A stretch of DNA of 64,000 nucleotides from the NCBI GenBank assembly GCA_021325195.1, contig JAJPHQ010000092.1:1-64000 (forward strand), given 5' to 3'. Positions 56,609 through 64,000 of the stretch are shown in pieces. Position 1 is the first letter of the stretch. Each line of letters starts with the position of its first letter. The DNA is from Gammaproteobacteria bacterium (GTDB lineage Bacteria > Pseudomonadota > Gammaproteobacteria > Xanthomonadales > Rhodanobacteraceae). The notes below the pieces were generated by a model. That model had not been told where the DNA came from. It saw only the letters and a list, made by a program, of their open reading frames with translations, and searched no databases. The position numbers and the translations under genes are program-made.

Positions 56609-58328
56609 GCCGTTCGCGTGCGTAGCGGTAACCGGCCGCGACCGCGCGGTCGAATTCGTGCCAGTCGAGCAGGCCGATCCGGCCCAGATCCGGCGCCAGC
56701 AGCAGGTCGGCGAGCTGGCGCCGCCGGACGCTGCCGGCCTCGGCGTTGAGCATGCCCGTGCGCACCAGCGTCGCGAACGCGCTGGGCCGGCGGCCGCTGC
56801 GGCGTTCGCGCCACAGTTCGGGGAACGGCGGCGAGGCGGCTTCCTCCACCTGCGCGGTCAGCATGTCGTCGGCGCCGATGTCCACCGCGATGATCCGGCC
56901 CGGACCTTCCCCGCGCAGCACGTCGGTGGGCAGGTTGTTGATCACCGCGCCGTCCACGTAAACGTGGCGGTGATGGAACAACGGCGGCAGGATGCCGGGG
57001 ATGGCGCTGGACGCGCGCAGCCACCGCCACAGCAGCCCGGAACGGTGCACAGCGGCGGTGCCGCGGGTCAGGTCGGCCGACACGCAGGCGAAGCGGATGG
57101 GCAGATCCTCGATGTCGATTTCACCGAACGCCTCGCGCAGCAGCATGGTGGTGCGCCCGCCGCGGGTCAGGGCGACCAGCGGCAGCGTCCAGTCGGCCAG
57201 CGGCCGGCCATCGACCAGCGCGCGGCGGCAGGCCTCGCGCATCTTGCCGTCGTCCCATTCGTAGGCGACCCCGGCGCCGATGATCGCGCCGATGCTGGTG
57301 CCGATCACCGTGTCGACCAGGATGCCGGCCTCGCGCAACGCCTGCACCACGCCGATCTGCGCAAAGCCGCGCGCGCCGCCGCCGGACAGCACCAGACCGG
57401 TGCCATGACCGGAGAGCAGGCGCGCCAGCCGTTCTACGTCGCCGCGATGGCGCAGATGGTGATGATGCACGTCGCCGCCCAGCGCCGCGCACCACGCGTG
57501 CGCGGCGCCGTAGATGAACTCGCAGGGCGGATGGCACAGCAGCAGGTGCCGCGGCCGGTGCCGGGCGCGTTCGGCGCTGGCAGCCGCGGCGTCCGGCCAC
57601 GCTTCCGCCTTGCGCCGCGCATCCACGCGCAGCAGCAACGCATCGGCCTGCCGGCGGCACAGGCGGCTCCAGTGCTCGTCGCCGTCATCCAGATACAGCA
57701 CGAAGCGCACTTCGCTCTCGCGTTCCGAGAACCATCCGGTGTCGCGCCCGCTTCCCAGCCTGGCGTCGATCACCGTGCAGTCGCCCCACGGCAGCAGTGC
57801 ATGGCGCAGGCTTTCCGCGAAGGCACGCAGGTCGGCGAAGACGTCCGGGTTGCGCGCGAAGGGCAGGATCGCGAACGTGCGCGGCGCACCCGCTTCCTCG
57901 TCGGCACCGAGCTGCAGCAGACGTCCGACCGCGATCCGCGCGGCGCCCAGCATCGCCTGCGGCTGCGTGCGCACCAGCGCATCGAAGCCCGTGCGCGACA
58001 GACGCAGCAACTCGGAATCGCGCAACGCCCGCACGCTGGCGCCGCGCCGGCGGCCCGTGATCATCCCGATCTCGCCGACCGTCCTGCCCGCGGCGACCAC
58101 GCCGGCCAGACGCATGGGGGTTCCGCGCCGCGCTGCCACGAACACGCCGAGACTGCCGGTCTTCAGCACGTACAGGGCGTCGGAGGTTTCGCCGGCCTCG
58201 TACAGCGTCTGGCCGCCCGGCAGCGAAAACCAGGCCAGCTCGCGTTGCAGTGCCTCGAGTCCGCGCCCGTCGAGCTGGCCGAAAACCTCGGTGCCTCGCA
58301 ACAACGCGGCGACATCGGGTGAATCCAT
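56598..58328 (-). CDS. patatin-like phospholipase with an N-terminal cNMP-binding domain
   Basis: 576 residues. Residues ~10-125 form a cyclic-nucleotide fold (GGQTLYEAGETSDALYVLKTGSLGV and TVGEIGMITGRRRGASVRA). The patatin domain has SGGGARGFAQIGVV (oxyanion), GTSIGAIIGAGVA (catalytic Ser) and VDGAVINNLP (catalytic Asp). This is the RssA/NTE-like architecture: a lysophospholipase or regulatory hydrolase possibly tuned by a nucleotide. It is the second cNMP-binding protein in the window. Confidence 0.93.
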   Translation of the reverse strand: MDSPDVAALLRGTEVFGQLDGRGLEALQRELAWFSLPGGQTLYEAGETSDALYVLKTGSLGVFVAARRGTPMRLAGVVAAGRTVGEIGMITGRRRGASVRALRDSELLRLSRTGFDALVRTQPQAMLGAARIAVGRLLQLGADEEAGAPRTFAILPFARNPDVFADLRAFAESLRHALLPWGDCTVIDARLGSGRDTGWFSERESEVRFVLYLDDGDEHWSRLCRRQADALLLRVDARRKAEAWPDAAAASAERARHRPRHLLLCHPPCEFIYGAAHAWCAALGGDVHHHHLRHRGDVERLARLLSGHGTGLVLSGGGARGFAQIGVVQALREAGILVDTVIGTSIGAIIGAGVAYEWDDGKMREACRRALVDGRPLADWTLPLVALTRGGRTTMLLREAFGEIDIEDLPIRFACVSADLTRGTAAVHRSGLLWRWLRASSAIPGILPPLFHHRHVYVDGAVINNLPTDVLRGEGPGRIIAVDIGADDMLTAQVEEAASPPFPELWRERRSGRRPSAFATLVRTGMLNAEAGSVRRRQLADLLLAPDLGRIGLLDWHEFDRAVAAGYRYARERLSA

Positions 58329-58404
58329 GCATCCAGCATAGCGCCGGACCGGCGCTTGATTTCATCGCCCGGGATCGCCACGCTGGCGTGCCACGGAGAA
58401 CCGC

Positions 58405-60465
58405 ATGACCGAAAGCAATCCCCTGCTCGCCGACGGCGCCCTGCCCGCCTTCGCGCAGATCCGCGCCGAACACGTCGTCCCGGCCATCGACGCGATCCTG
58501 GCCGGTTACCGTGCCGGCATCGACGCGCTGACCGCGCCCGCCGCGCCGCGCGACTTCGAGCACGTGATGCTGGCCTGCGAACGCCTCGGCCAGCGCCTCG
58601 CGCGCGCGTGGGCACCGGTGTCGCACCTGCACGCGGTGGCCGATTCGCCCGAACTCCGCGCGGCTCACGAACAGGCGCTGGAAAAGATCACCGCGTTCGA
58701 AAGCGAGCTGGGCCAGAACCGTGCGCTGTATGCCGCGGTTCTGGCGGTGGCGGATGCGCCGGGGTTCGCGCAACGGCCGCGCCCCGAGCGCGCGCTGGTC
58801 GAGCATGCGCTGCGTGACTTCAGACTGGCCGGTGTCGCGCTGGAAGAACCCGCGCGCACGCGCTTCCGCGAGATCGCCAGCGAGCTGGCGATACTCGCCA
58901 CCGATTTTTCCAACGCGGTGCTGGATGCCACCGAAGCCTGGCATCTGCACGTCACCGACGAGCGCGACCTCGCCGGCATTCCCGAGTCCGGTCGCGCGGT
59001 GCTGCGCGAATATGCGCGCGAGCGCGATCTGGACGGTTACCTGGTGACGCTGCGCCAGCCTTCGGTGCAGGCGGTGCTGACCCACGCCGATGACCGCTCG
59101 TTGCGCGAACGCGTGTACTGGGCGTACCAGACGCGTGCCTCGGACCAGGGCCCGGACGCCGGCAGGTTCGACAATTCCGGACGCATCGAGAAGATACTTG
59201 CGCTGCGCCACGAGGCCGCGCAGCTGCTCGGCTTCGCCAATGCCGCCGAAGAATCGCTTGCCACCAAGATGGCGGGGACGCCGGACGAGGTGCTCGGATT
59301 TCTCCGCGACCTGACCGCGCGCGCCAAGCCGGTGGCGCAACGCGAAGTGGAGGAGCTTCGTGCCTTCGCGCGCGCGGAACTCGGTCTCGACGTGCTGGAA
59401 GCCTGGGACGTCGCCTACGCTTCGGAAAGACTGCGCAAGGCGCGCTACGACCTGGACGACGAGGCATTGAAGCCGTATTTCCCGTTGCCGGCGGTGCTGG
59501 ACGGCGCCTTCGCGCTGGCCAACCGCTTGTACGGCATTGCACTGACGCCGCGCGCGGACGTCGAGGTGTGGCATCCCGACGTGCGTTACTTCGACGTGCG
59601 CGACGCGGCCGGCGAGACCATCGCGGGCGTGTATCTGGATCTCTACGCGCGTGGCGGCAAGCGCGGCGGCGCGTGGATGGACGTGTGCCGGGCGCGCTTC
59701 CGGGACGGCGGCGACGTGCAGCGGCCGGTCGCATTCCTGACCTGCAACTTCGCGCCGCCCACGCCCGAGCGCCCGGCCCTGCTTACCCACGACGACGTGC
59801 TCACCGTGTTCCACGAATTCGGGCATGGCCTGCACCACCTGTTGACCAGGATCGACCTGCCCTCGATCGGCGGCATCGACGGTGTGGAGTGGGACGCGGT
59901 GGAATTGCCCAGCCAGTTCATGGAGAACTTCGGCTGGAACCGGCAGGCGCTGGACCTGTTCGCGAGGCACTGGCAGACCGGCGAACGGCTGCCGGACGGA
60001 TTGTTCGAACGGATGCTGGCCGCGCGCCACTTCCAGGCCGGGATGTTCCTGTGCCGGCAACTGGAATTCGCACTGTTCGATTTCCTGCTGCACAAGGATT
60101 ACGACTCCGCGCACGGAGCGCGGGTGATGGAAACGCTGGAAGCCGCGCGGCGCGAGGCCGCGGTGTTGCATCCGCCGGCGTGGCAGCGTTTCCCGCACGC
60201 GTTCACGCACGTTTTTTCCGGCGGTTACGCGGCGGGCTATTACAGTTATCTCTGGGCCGAGGTGCTGTCGGCCGACGCGTTCGAGGCCTTCGAGGAAGGC
60301 GGCGGTGCAAGACAGGGTGTCATCGACGCCGTTGCCGGCGCTTCCTTCCGTGAAGAGATCCTCGCGGTCGGCGCCAGCCGTCCCGCGCTGGAGAGCTTCA
60401 TCGCCTTCCGCGGCCGTGCGCCGCGTCCGGATGCGCTGCTGAAATCCTACGGACTGGCGGCGTGA
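58405..60465 (+). CDS. prlC: oligopeptidase A (M3 family metallopeptidase)
   Basis: 686 residues. The zinc site VFHEFGHGLHHLL is intact, with SQFMENFGWN and FSGGYAAGYYSYLWAEVLSADAF typical of M3A. It degrades signal peptides and short peptides in the cytoplasm. It is followed by xthA after 7 bases. Confidence 0.95.
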   Translation: MTESNPLLADGALPAFAQIRAEHVVPAIDAILAGYRAGIDALTAPAAPRDFEHVMLACERLGQRLARAWAPVSHLHAVADSPELRAAHEQALEKITAFESELGQNRALYAAVLAVADAPGFAQRPRPERALVEHALRDFRLAGVALEEPARTRFREIASELAILATDFSNAVLDATEAWHLHVTDERDLAGIPESGRAVLREYARERDLDGYLVTLRQPSVQAVLTHADDRSLRERVYWAYQTRASDQGPDAGRFDNSGRIEKILALRHEAAQLLGFANAAEESLATKMAGTPDEVLGFLRDLTARAKPVAQREVEELRAFARAELGLDVLEAWDVAYASERLRKARYDLDDEALKPYFPLPAVLDGAFALANRLYGIALTPRADVEVWHPDVRYFDVRDAAGETIAGVYLDLYARGGKRGGAWMDVCRARFRDGGDVQRPVAFLTCNFAPPTPERPALLTHDDVLTVFHEFGHGLHHLLTRIDLPSIGGIDGVEWDAVELPSQFMENFGWNRQALDLFARHWQTGERLPDGLFERMLAARHFQAGMFLCRQLEFALFDFLLHKDYDSAHGARVMETLEAARREAAVLHPPAWQRFPHAFTHVFSGGYAAGYYSYLWAEVLSADAFEAFEEGGGARQGVIDAVAGASFREEILAVGASRPALESFIAFRGRAPRPDALLKSYGLAA

Positions 60466-60472
60466 AGCACCC

Positions 60473-61240
60473 ATGAAAATCGCCTCGTGGAACGTCAATT
60501 CTCTGAAGGTGCGCCTGCCGCACGTCGAGCGGTGGTGTCGCGAGGCGCAGCCCGACGTGCTGGCCCTGCAGGAAACCAAGCTGGAAGACGACAGGTTTCC
60601 GCGCGCGGCGATCGAGGCACTGGGTTACCGGGTGGCGTATTCGGGACAGAAGACCTACAACGGCGTCGCGATCCTGTCGCGCGAGCCGCTGGAAGACGTG
60701 GTCGCGGGCGTGCCGGGCTTCGACGATCCGCACCGGCGCGTGCTGGCCGCGACCGTGGGCGGCGTGCGCATCGTCGATCTGTACGTGGTCAACGGCCAGA
60801 GCGTGGGCAGCGAAAAGTACGAGTGGAAGCTCAAGTGGCTGCGTGCCGTCACGGATTACCTGCGCGATGAATTGAAGCGTCATCGCAAGCTGGTCGTGCT
60901 GGGCGATTTCAACATCGCGCCGGAGGACCGCGACGTGCACGATCCCGAACTGTGGCGCGATCAGGTGCTGTGTTCGGAACCCGAGCGTGCGGCGCTGCGC
61001 GGCATGCTCGATCTGGGTTTCGTCGATACCTTCCGCGTCTTCGTCGAGGACGGCGGCCACTACACTTGGTGGGATTACCGGCAGGGTGCGTTCCGGCGCG
61101 GCCTGGGACTGCGCATCGACCTGATCCTGGCGGCCAGCTCGCTGCACCCGCGGCTGAAATCCGCCGCGATCGACCGCGCGCCGCGCAGCTGGGAGCGGCC
61201 GTCCGACCACGTGCCGGTCTCGGTCGAACTTGAACCTTGA
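60473..61240 (+). CDS. xthA: exodeoxyribonuclease III
   Basis: 255 residues. MKIASWNVNSLKVRLPHVERW, LALQETKLED, VVNGQSVGSEKY, GDFNIAPEDRDVHDP and the C-terminal RIDLILAAS and PSDHVPVSVEL motifs of the EEP/ExoIII fold are complete. It is an AP endonuclease and 3'-5' exonuclease. It complements MutM in base-excision repair. Confidence 0.96.
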   Translation: MKIASWNVNSLKVRLPHVERWCREAQPDVLALQETKLEDDRFPRAAIEALGYRVAYSGQKTYNGVAILSREPLEDVVAGVPGFDDPHRRVLAATVGGVRIVDLYVVNGQSVGSEKYEWKLKWLRAVTDYLRDELKRHRKLVVLGDFNIAPEDRDVHDPELWRDQVLCSEPERAALRGMLDLGFVDTFRVFVEDGGHYTWWDYRQGAFRRGLGLRIDLILAASSLHPRLKSAAIDRAPRSWERPSDHVPVSVELEP

Positions 61241-61264
61241 GCCGGCCGCCACGATCATGCGGGC

Positions 61265-61948
61265 ATGGGCGTACCGGTCTTCACCAACGACATCATCGCC
61301 GACAGCGAACTGGAACTGCTCGACCGCTTCCTGCGGGTGCAGGCGCGCGCCAGCGGCGACGAAACGCTGCTGCTGGACGGCGTGCACGGCCTGTTGACCG
61401 AGCTGGCGATCGGGCCCGATCCGGCGCTGCCGGAGGAGTGGCTGCCGGAGGTGCTGCACGCGCCGTTCGAGAACCCCGAGCAGGGCGAGGCGGTGCTGTC
61501 GCTGCTGGCCAAGCTCAACGATTCGATTCCGTCGGAGCTGGAAAGCGAGATCTACGAGCCGGTGCTGGGTGAAGTGGTGCCCGAGCAGCGCGTGCACGGC
61601 GAGCTTTCCGCGGCCGGCTGGTGCGAGGGTTTCAGCCGCGGCATCGACCTGCGCGCGCCGATCTGGGAATCACGGCTGGCCGAGGACAGCGAGCTGATGG
61701 AGGTGCTGGGTCCGATCATGGCGCTGGCGGTGGACGACGGCATCCTGGCGGCCGACGTGCCGATCGCCAAGCTCGACGATGCCGAGTACGAAGCCTGCCT
61801 CGCGCAGATTCCGCAGGCGGTCGAGGCCGTGGCGCATTACTGGCGCGTGCATCCGCCCACCGAACGCGAACGCACCGCGGGCGGCGGCGCTTCGTCCGCT
61901 GCGTTTCCGAACGCCCCGTCCCGCCGCGGCGGGCGTTCGGTGCACTAG
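61265..61948 (+). CDS. UPF0149/YecA-YgfB family protein
   Basis: 227 residues. LDRFLRVQARASGDETLLLDGVHGLLTELAIGPDPALPEEWLPEVL and WCEGFSRGI are the UPF0149 (YecA/YgfB) pattern, here with a longer middle and a low-complexity C-terminus. It has no SEC-C zinc tail. It follows xthA by 24 bases. Function is largely unknown, though YgfB relatives have been tied to transcription regulation. Confidence 0.85.
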   Translation: MGVPVFTNDIIADSELELLDRFLRVQARASGDETLLLDGVHGLLTELAIGPDPALPEEWLPEVLHAPFENPEQGEAVLSLLAKLNDSIPSELESEIYEPVLGEVVPEQRVHGELSAAGWCEGFSRGIDLRAPIWESRLAEDSELMEVLGPIMALAVDDGILAADVPIAKLDDAEYEACLAQIPQAVEAVAHYWRVHPPTERERTAGGGASSAAFPNAPSRRGGRSVH

Positions 61949-62166
61949 CTGGCGTGCCTCCCCGGGCGCTGCTGCGCCGGATGCGCCTGCAGGCAAAAAC
62001 GCATCCAGTCCAGCCACGCTGGAACAGGACGTCCCCGTCCTGACCTGTCCCGGCAGCCGCTTCGATCGGGGACGTCATTCGTGAACGCTGCGTTCTCGCC
62101 ACGGGCATTGGCTTTCGCTCGACGCGGGCGCATCTTGGGATGCACCCGAGGACCCGGAGGCGAGCC

Positions 62167-63006
62167 ATGTCTTCCCGCACCATCACCCGCCGCGTGCGCG
62201 GCATCCCGACGTCGGACGGCGCCGGCGTCAAGCTGACCCGCGTGATCGGCCAGCCCGGGCTGGATTCGCTGGACCCGTTCCTGCTGCTGGACGAATTTGG
62301 TTCCGATTCGGCCACCGATTACATCGCCGGCTTTCCCGATCATCCGCATCGCGGCTTCGAGACCGTCACCTACATGCTTGACGGGCGCATGCGCCACCGC
62401 GACAACCATGGCCATTCGGGGCTGCTGGAATCGGGCAGCGTGCAGTGGATGACCGCGGGCCGCGGCATCGTGCATTCGGAGATGCCCGAGCAGGAGCACG
62501 GCCTGATGCGCGGGTTCCAGTTGTGGGTGAACCTGGCCGCCAAGGACAAGATGACCCAACCGCGCTACCAGGACATCGCGCCGGAGCGGATTCCCGCCGT
62601 CGAGCCCGCGCCGGGTGCAAAGGTGCGCGTGATCGCGGGCGAGGTGTTCGGCGTGCGCGGTCCGGTGGACGGCATCGCGATCGCGCCGGTGTATCTGGAC
62701 ATCGCCCTGCAATCGGGTGCGAAGCTGTCGGTACCGCTGCCCGAGGCGCACAACGCCTTCGCATACGTTTTCGAAGGCGATGCCGTGCGGGTCGGCACGG
62801 AAACGCTGGGCCTGCGCGAGCTGGGCGTGTTGTCGAATGGCGAGACGATCGAACTGTCGGTGTCCGCCGACGCGCCCGCCGCACGTGTGCTGCTGGTCGC
62901 CGGAAGACCGCTCAACGAGCCGGTCGCACGCTACGGCCCGTTCGTGATGAACACCCCGCAGCAGATCGTGCAGGCGATGCAGGACTATCAGGCCGGAAAA
63001 TTCTGA
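62167..63006 (+). CDS. pirin family bicupin protein
   Basis: 279 residues. The metal site HPHRGFETVTYMLDGRMRHRD and IVHSEMPEQEHG, plus LLLDEFGSD, are pirin signatures; the C-terminal cupin ends GPFVMNTPQQIVQAMQDYQAGKF. Pirins bind iron; some have quercetinase activity, others regulate enzymes. ATG at 62167 with a GGAGGCGAG site. Confidence 0.92.
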   Translation: MSSRTITRRVRGIPTSDGAGVKLTRVIGQPGLDSLDPFLLLDEFGSDSATDYIAGFPDHPHRGFETVTYMLDGRMRHRDNHGHSGLLESGSVQWMTAGRGIVHSEMPEQEHGLMRGFQLWVNLAAKDKMTQPRYQDIAPERIPAVEPAPGAKVRVIAGEVFGVRGPVDGIAIAPVYLDIALQSGAKLSVPLPEAHNAFAYVFEGDAVRVGTETLGLRELGVLSNGETIELSVSADAPAARVLLVAGRPLNEPVARYGPFVMNTPQQIVQAMQDYQAGKF

Positions 63007-63194
63007 TGCGATCATCCCTGATCGCTGCGCTGCCAATCGTGCGAGTGGTTGCAAGTCTCTCGCGACGCTCTGGACAAATCCGTCCAGGATTTGCCCGAGC
63101 CCGCCGACCAGCCGCGCTTGGAGCGCGGCGGAACGCCAAGGGCGGCCTTCGCGAAGCGAAGGTGAGGTACAAGGATGTACCGAATAATTCGGTA

Positions 63195-63302
63195 CACGCC
63201 CGAAATCGGCTTCGCAAATCAAGCACCTCCAACCCATGCGTGCTTGATGGGCGGGTGGCACCTCCCTGTGCCGGATGGAAACTCTGATCAATCAGAGTTT
63301 CC
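63195..63302 (-). repeat. three-hairpin interspersed element C, copy 2
   Basis: Inverse orientation to 54419-54529. It has GGAAACTCTGAT / ATCAGAGTTTCC (63277-63302), GGCAC / GTGCC and ATCAAGCAC / GTGCTTGAT, then the GCGAAGCCGA block. Compensating changes keep each stem paired. To its left, 63007-63194 holds further dyads and no gene. Confidence 0.85.
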
Positions 63303-63534
63303 CTAAGAGGTTGTTGAGAAAGTGCAGTCCTGCACTTGACTCGCGCCATCCATGGCGCTCGCCCTGCGGGCCAGCTTCGCTGTTCGCATCCGCTCCTGCG
63401 GATACAGTCTCAACGTCGCGAGTCCGGCGCATGTCCGGACTCGCTCCCGACGGATCAAGCGCTTGCGCGTTTGATCCGCGGCGGGCCATCCGCGGCCCGC
63501 GCTTAGCAGGGTGTTTCTCAACACCCTGCTTAAG
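63303..63534. mobile_element. MITE-like element with terminal inverted repeats
   Basis: The ends are imperfect inverted repeats sharing TTGAGAAA (63303-63322 and 63511-63534 reversed). The 232-base interior is a series of palindromes, e.g. GCGAGTCCGG / CCGGACTCGC, GATCAAGCGC / GCGTTTGATC-like and CAGGGTGTT / AACACCCTG. It has no ORF of note. It abuts element C copy 2 directly. Confidence 0.5.
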
Positions 63535-63556
63535 ACGATCGCGTGGAGAAACGGAT

Positions 63557-63586
63557 AAAAAAACCGGACGGCGATGCCGTCCGGTT
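63557..63586 (-). terminator. rho-independent terminator downstream of the phasin gene
   Basis: On the minus strand, stem AACCGGACGGC / GCCGTCCGGTT with a 3-base loop, then a T run (complement of 63557-63563). It lies 220 bases beyond the phasin stop; no other gene was seen in that gap. Confidence 0.75.
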
Positions 63587-63805
63587 CGAGTCGCGCTGCA
63601 GGAGGGAGGGGGATCTCCGCGGCGCGTACTTTTCTTGTCGGCCCGGGGGAAGGCGGCCGTTCCTGTCCGTGGAACCAGCCCGTGCCCCCGCCATCTCCGT
63701 CAAACCCTGGTGGTGCGCGGGTTTGGCCGCCCCCTGACTCAAGGTGGGCAAGTCGGGGACGTGGCCGGGTCCGTTGAAACCGGACCTTCTAACTTCTAAG
63801 TGGTG

Positions 63806-64000
63806 TCAGCGCGCCTTCTTGGCGGGCGCGGCGGCGGCGTCATTGGCCGCCTTGAGGCCGGTGCGGGTCAACTCGCCGATCTGCTCGGCCGTCTTCTGCG
63901 CGATGCCGATGACCTGCTGGCCGGTGGCATAGGCCGACTCGACGGCGTCACGCGCGAAGTCGAGACCCTTTGGCCACAACGCGGTGAGGTCCTGGACTTC
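63806..64000 (-). CDS. phasin family protein (C-terminal part)
   Basis: The last 64 residues enter from the right edge: LWPKGLDFARDAVESAYATG, QQVIGIAQKTAEQIGELTRT, GLKAANDAAAAPAKKAR. This amphipathic helix with a Lys/Ala tail is typical of phasins, which coat polyhydroxyalkanoate granules. It suggests PHA storage in the host, though phasins also occur without it. The N-terminus lies outside the window. Confidence 0.75.
   Translation of the reverse strand, partial: EVQDLTALWPKGLDFARDAVESAYATGQQVIGIAQKTAEQIGELTRTGLKAANDAAAAPAKKAR

Noticed and set aside
63007-63805. Possible CRISPR-like array
   Set aside because: The repeats are palindromes of differing sequence and spacing, not regular direct repeats with unique spacers.
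1-64000. tRNA, rRNA or phage integrase genes
   Set aside because: No convincing cloverleaf or ribosomal sequence was seen; the only recombinase is the core XerC.

Overview
The window looks like chromosomal DNA from a G+C-rich gammaproteobacterium, most likely Xanthomonadales/Lysobacterales (Rhodanobacteraceae or Xanthomonadaceae). This rests on gene content and order: lptM-dapF-DUF484-xerC followed by hslV-hslU, rpmB-rpmG opposite secB-gpsA, a split ubi set, a xanthomonalisin-type S53 protease and a phasin. It is inferred by eye; no search was run. Almost all of the window is housekeeping sequence on both strands. I found no rRNA, tRNA, CRISPR array or transposase gene.

Layout. 1-5 kb (minus): a cNMP-binding/GGDEF protein cut by the window edge, a PlsC-like acyltransferase, ArfB, UbiB, UbiJ, TrmL, and a 31-residue membrane peptide behind a strong sigma-54 promoter match. 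5-15 kb: an SDR, an M16 protease, UbiE, a Pr6Pr-type membrane protein, prolyl aminopeptidase, a GST, an M1 aminopeptidase and a lipase-like hydrolase. 15-25 kb: a YgjP-like metalloprotease, RdgC, TtcA, a DUF465 peptide, a GNAT enzyme, PlsB, a lipoprotein, PyrF, an e(P4) phosphatase and an AI-2E-family permease. 25-34.7 kb: Rep, Tdk, a hypothetical protein, MutM, and a tightly overlapped Gld-like ABC cluster (ATPase, permease, GldG-like, DUF4340), then a fatty-acid desaturase.

34.7-38.8 kb is the accessory part. It is visibly more A+T-rich and holds a toxin-antitoxin pair lying between two diverged copies of the desaturase 3' end and terminator, a secreted S53 protease whose start is broken by poly-G tracts, an outer-membrane barrel protein, and interspersed repeats.

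38.8-64 kb returns to core genes: rpmG/rpmB, secB, gpsA, an SNF2-family ATPase, a DUF971 protein, hslUV, xerC, DUF484, dapF, lptM, a RimI-like GNAT, an RLAN/RimK-like ligase, aroE, a gamma-carbonic-anhydrase-like protein, a coniferyl-aldehyde-type dehydrogenase, a cNMP-binding patatin, oligopeptidase A, ExoIII, a YecA-like protein, pirin, a repeat-rich spacer and the 3' end of a phasin gene.

Themes: membrane lipid and quinone metabolism (PlsB, GpsA, PlsC-like, desaturase, UbiB/J/E), proteolysis (M16, M1, S33, M3, S53, HslUV) and DNA maintenance (Rep, MutM, XthA, RdgC, XerC). The most unusual material is the duplicated desaturase tail around the TA pair, the poly-G-disrupted protease, the sigma-54 micropeptide, and several repeat families, two of which have run into the 3' ends of genes (aroE, hslV).
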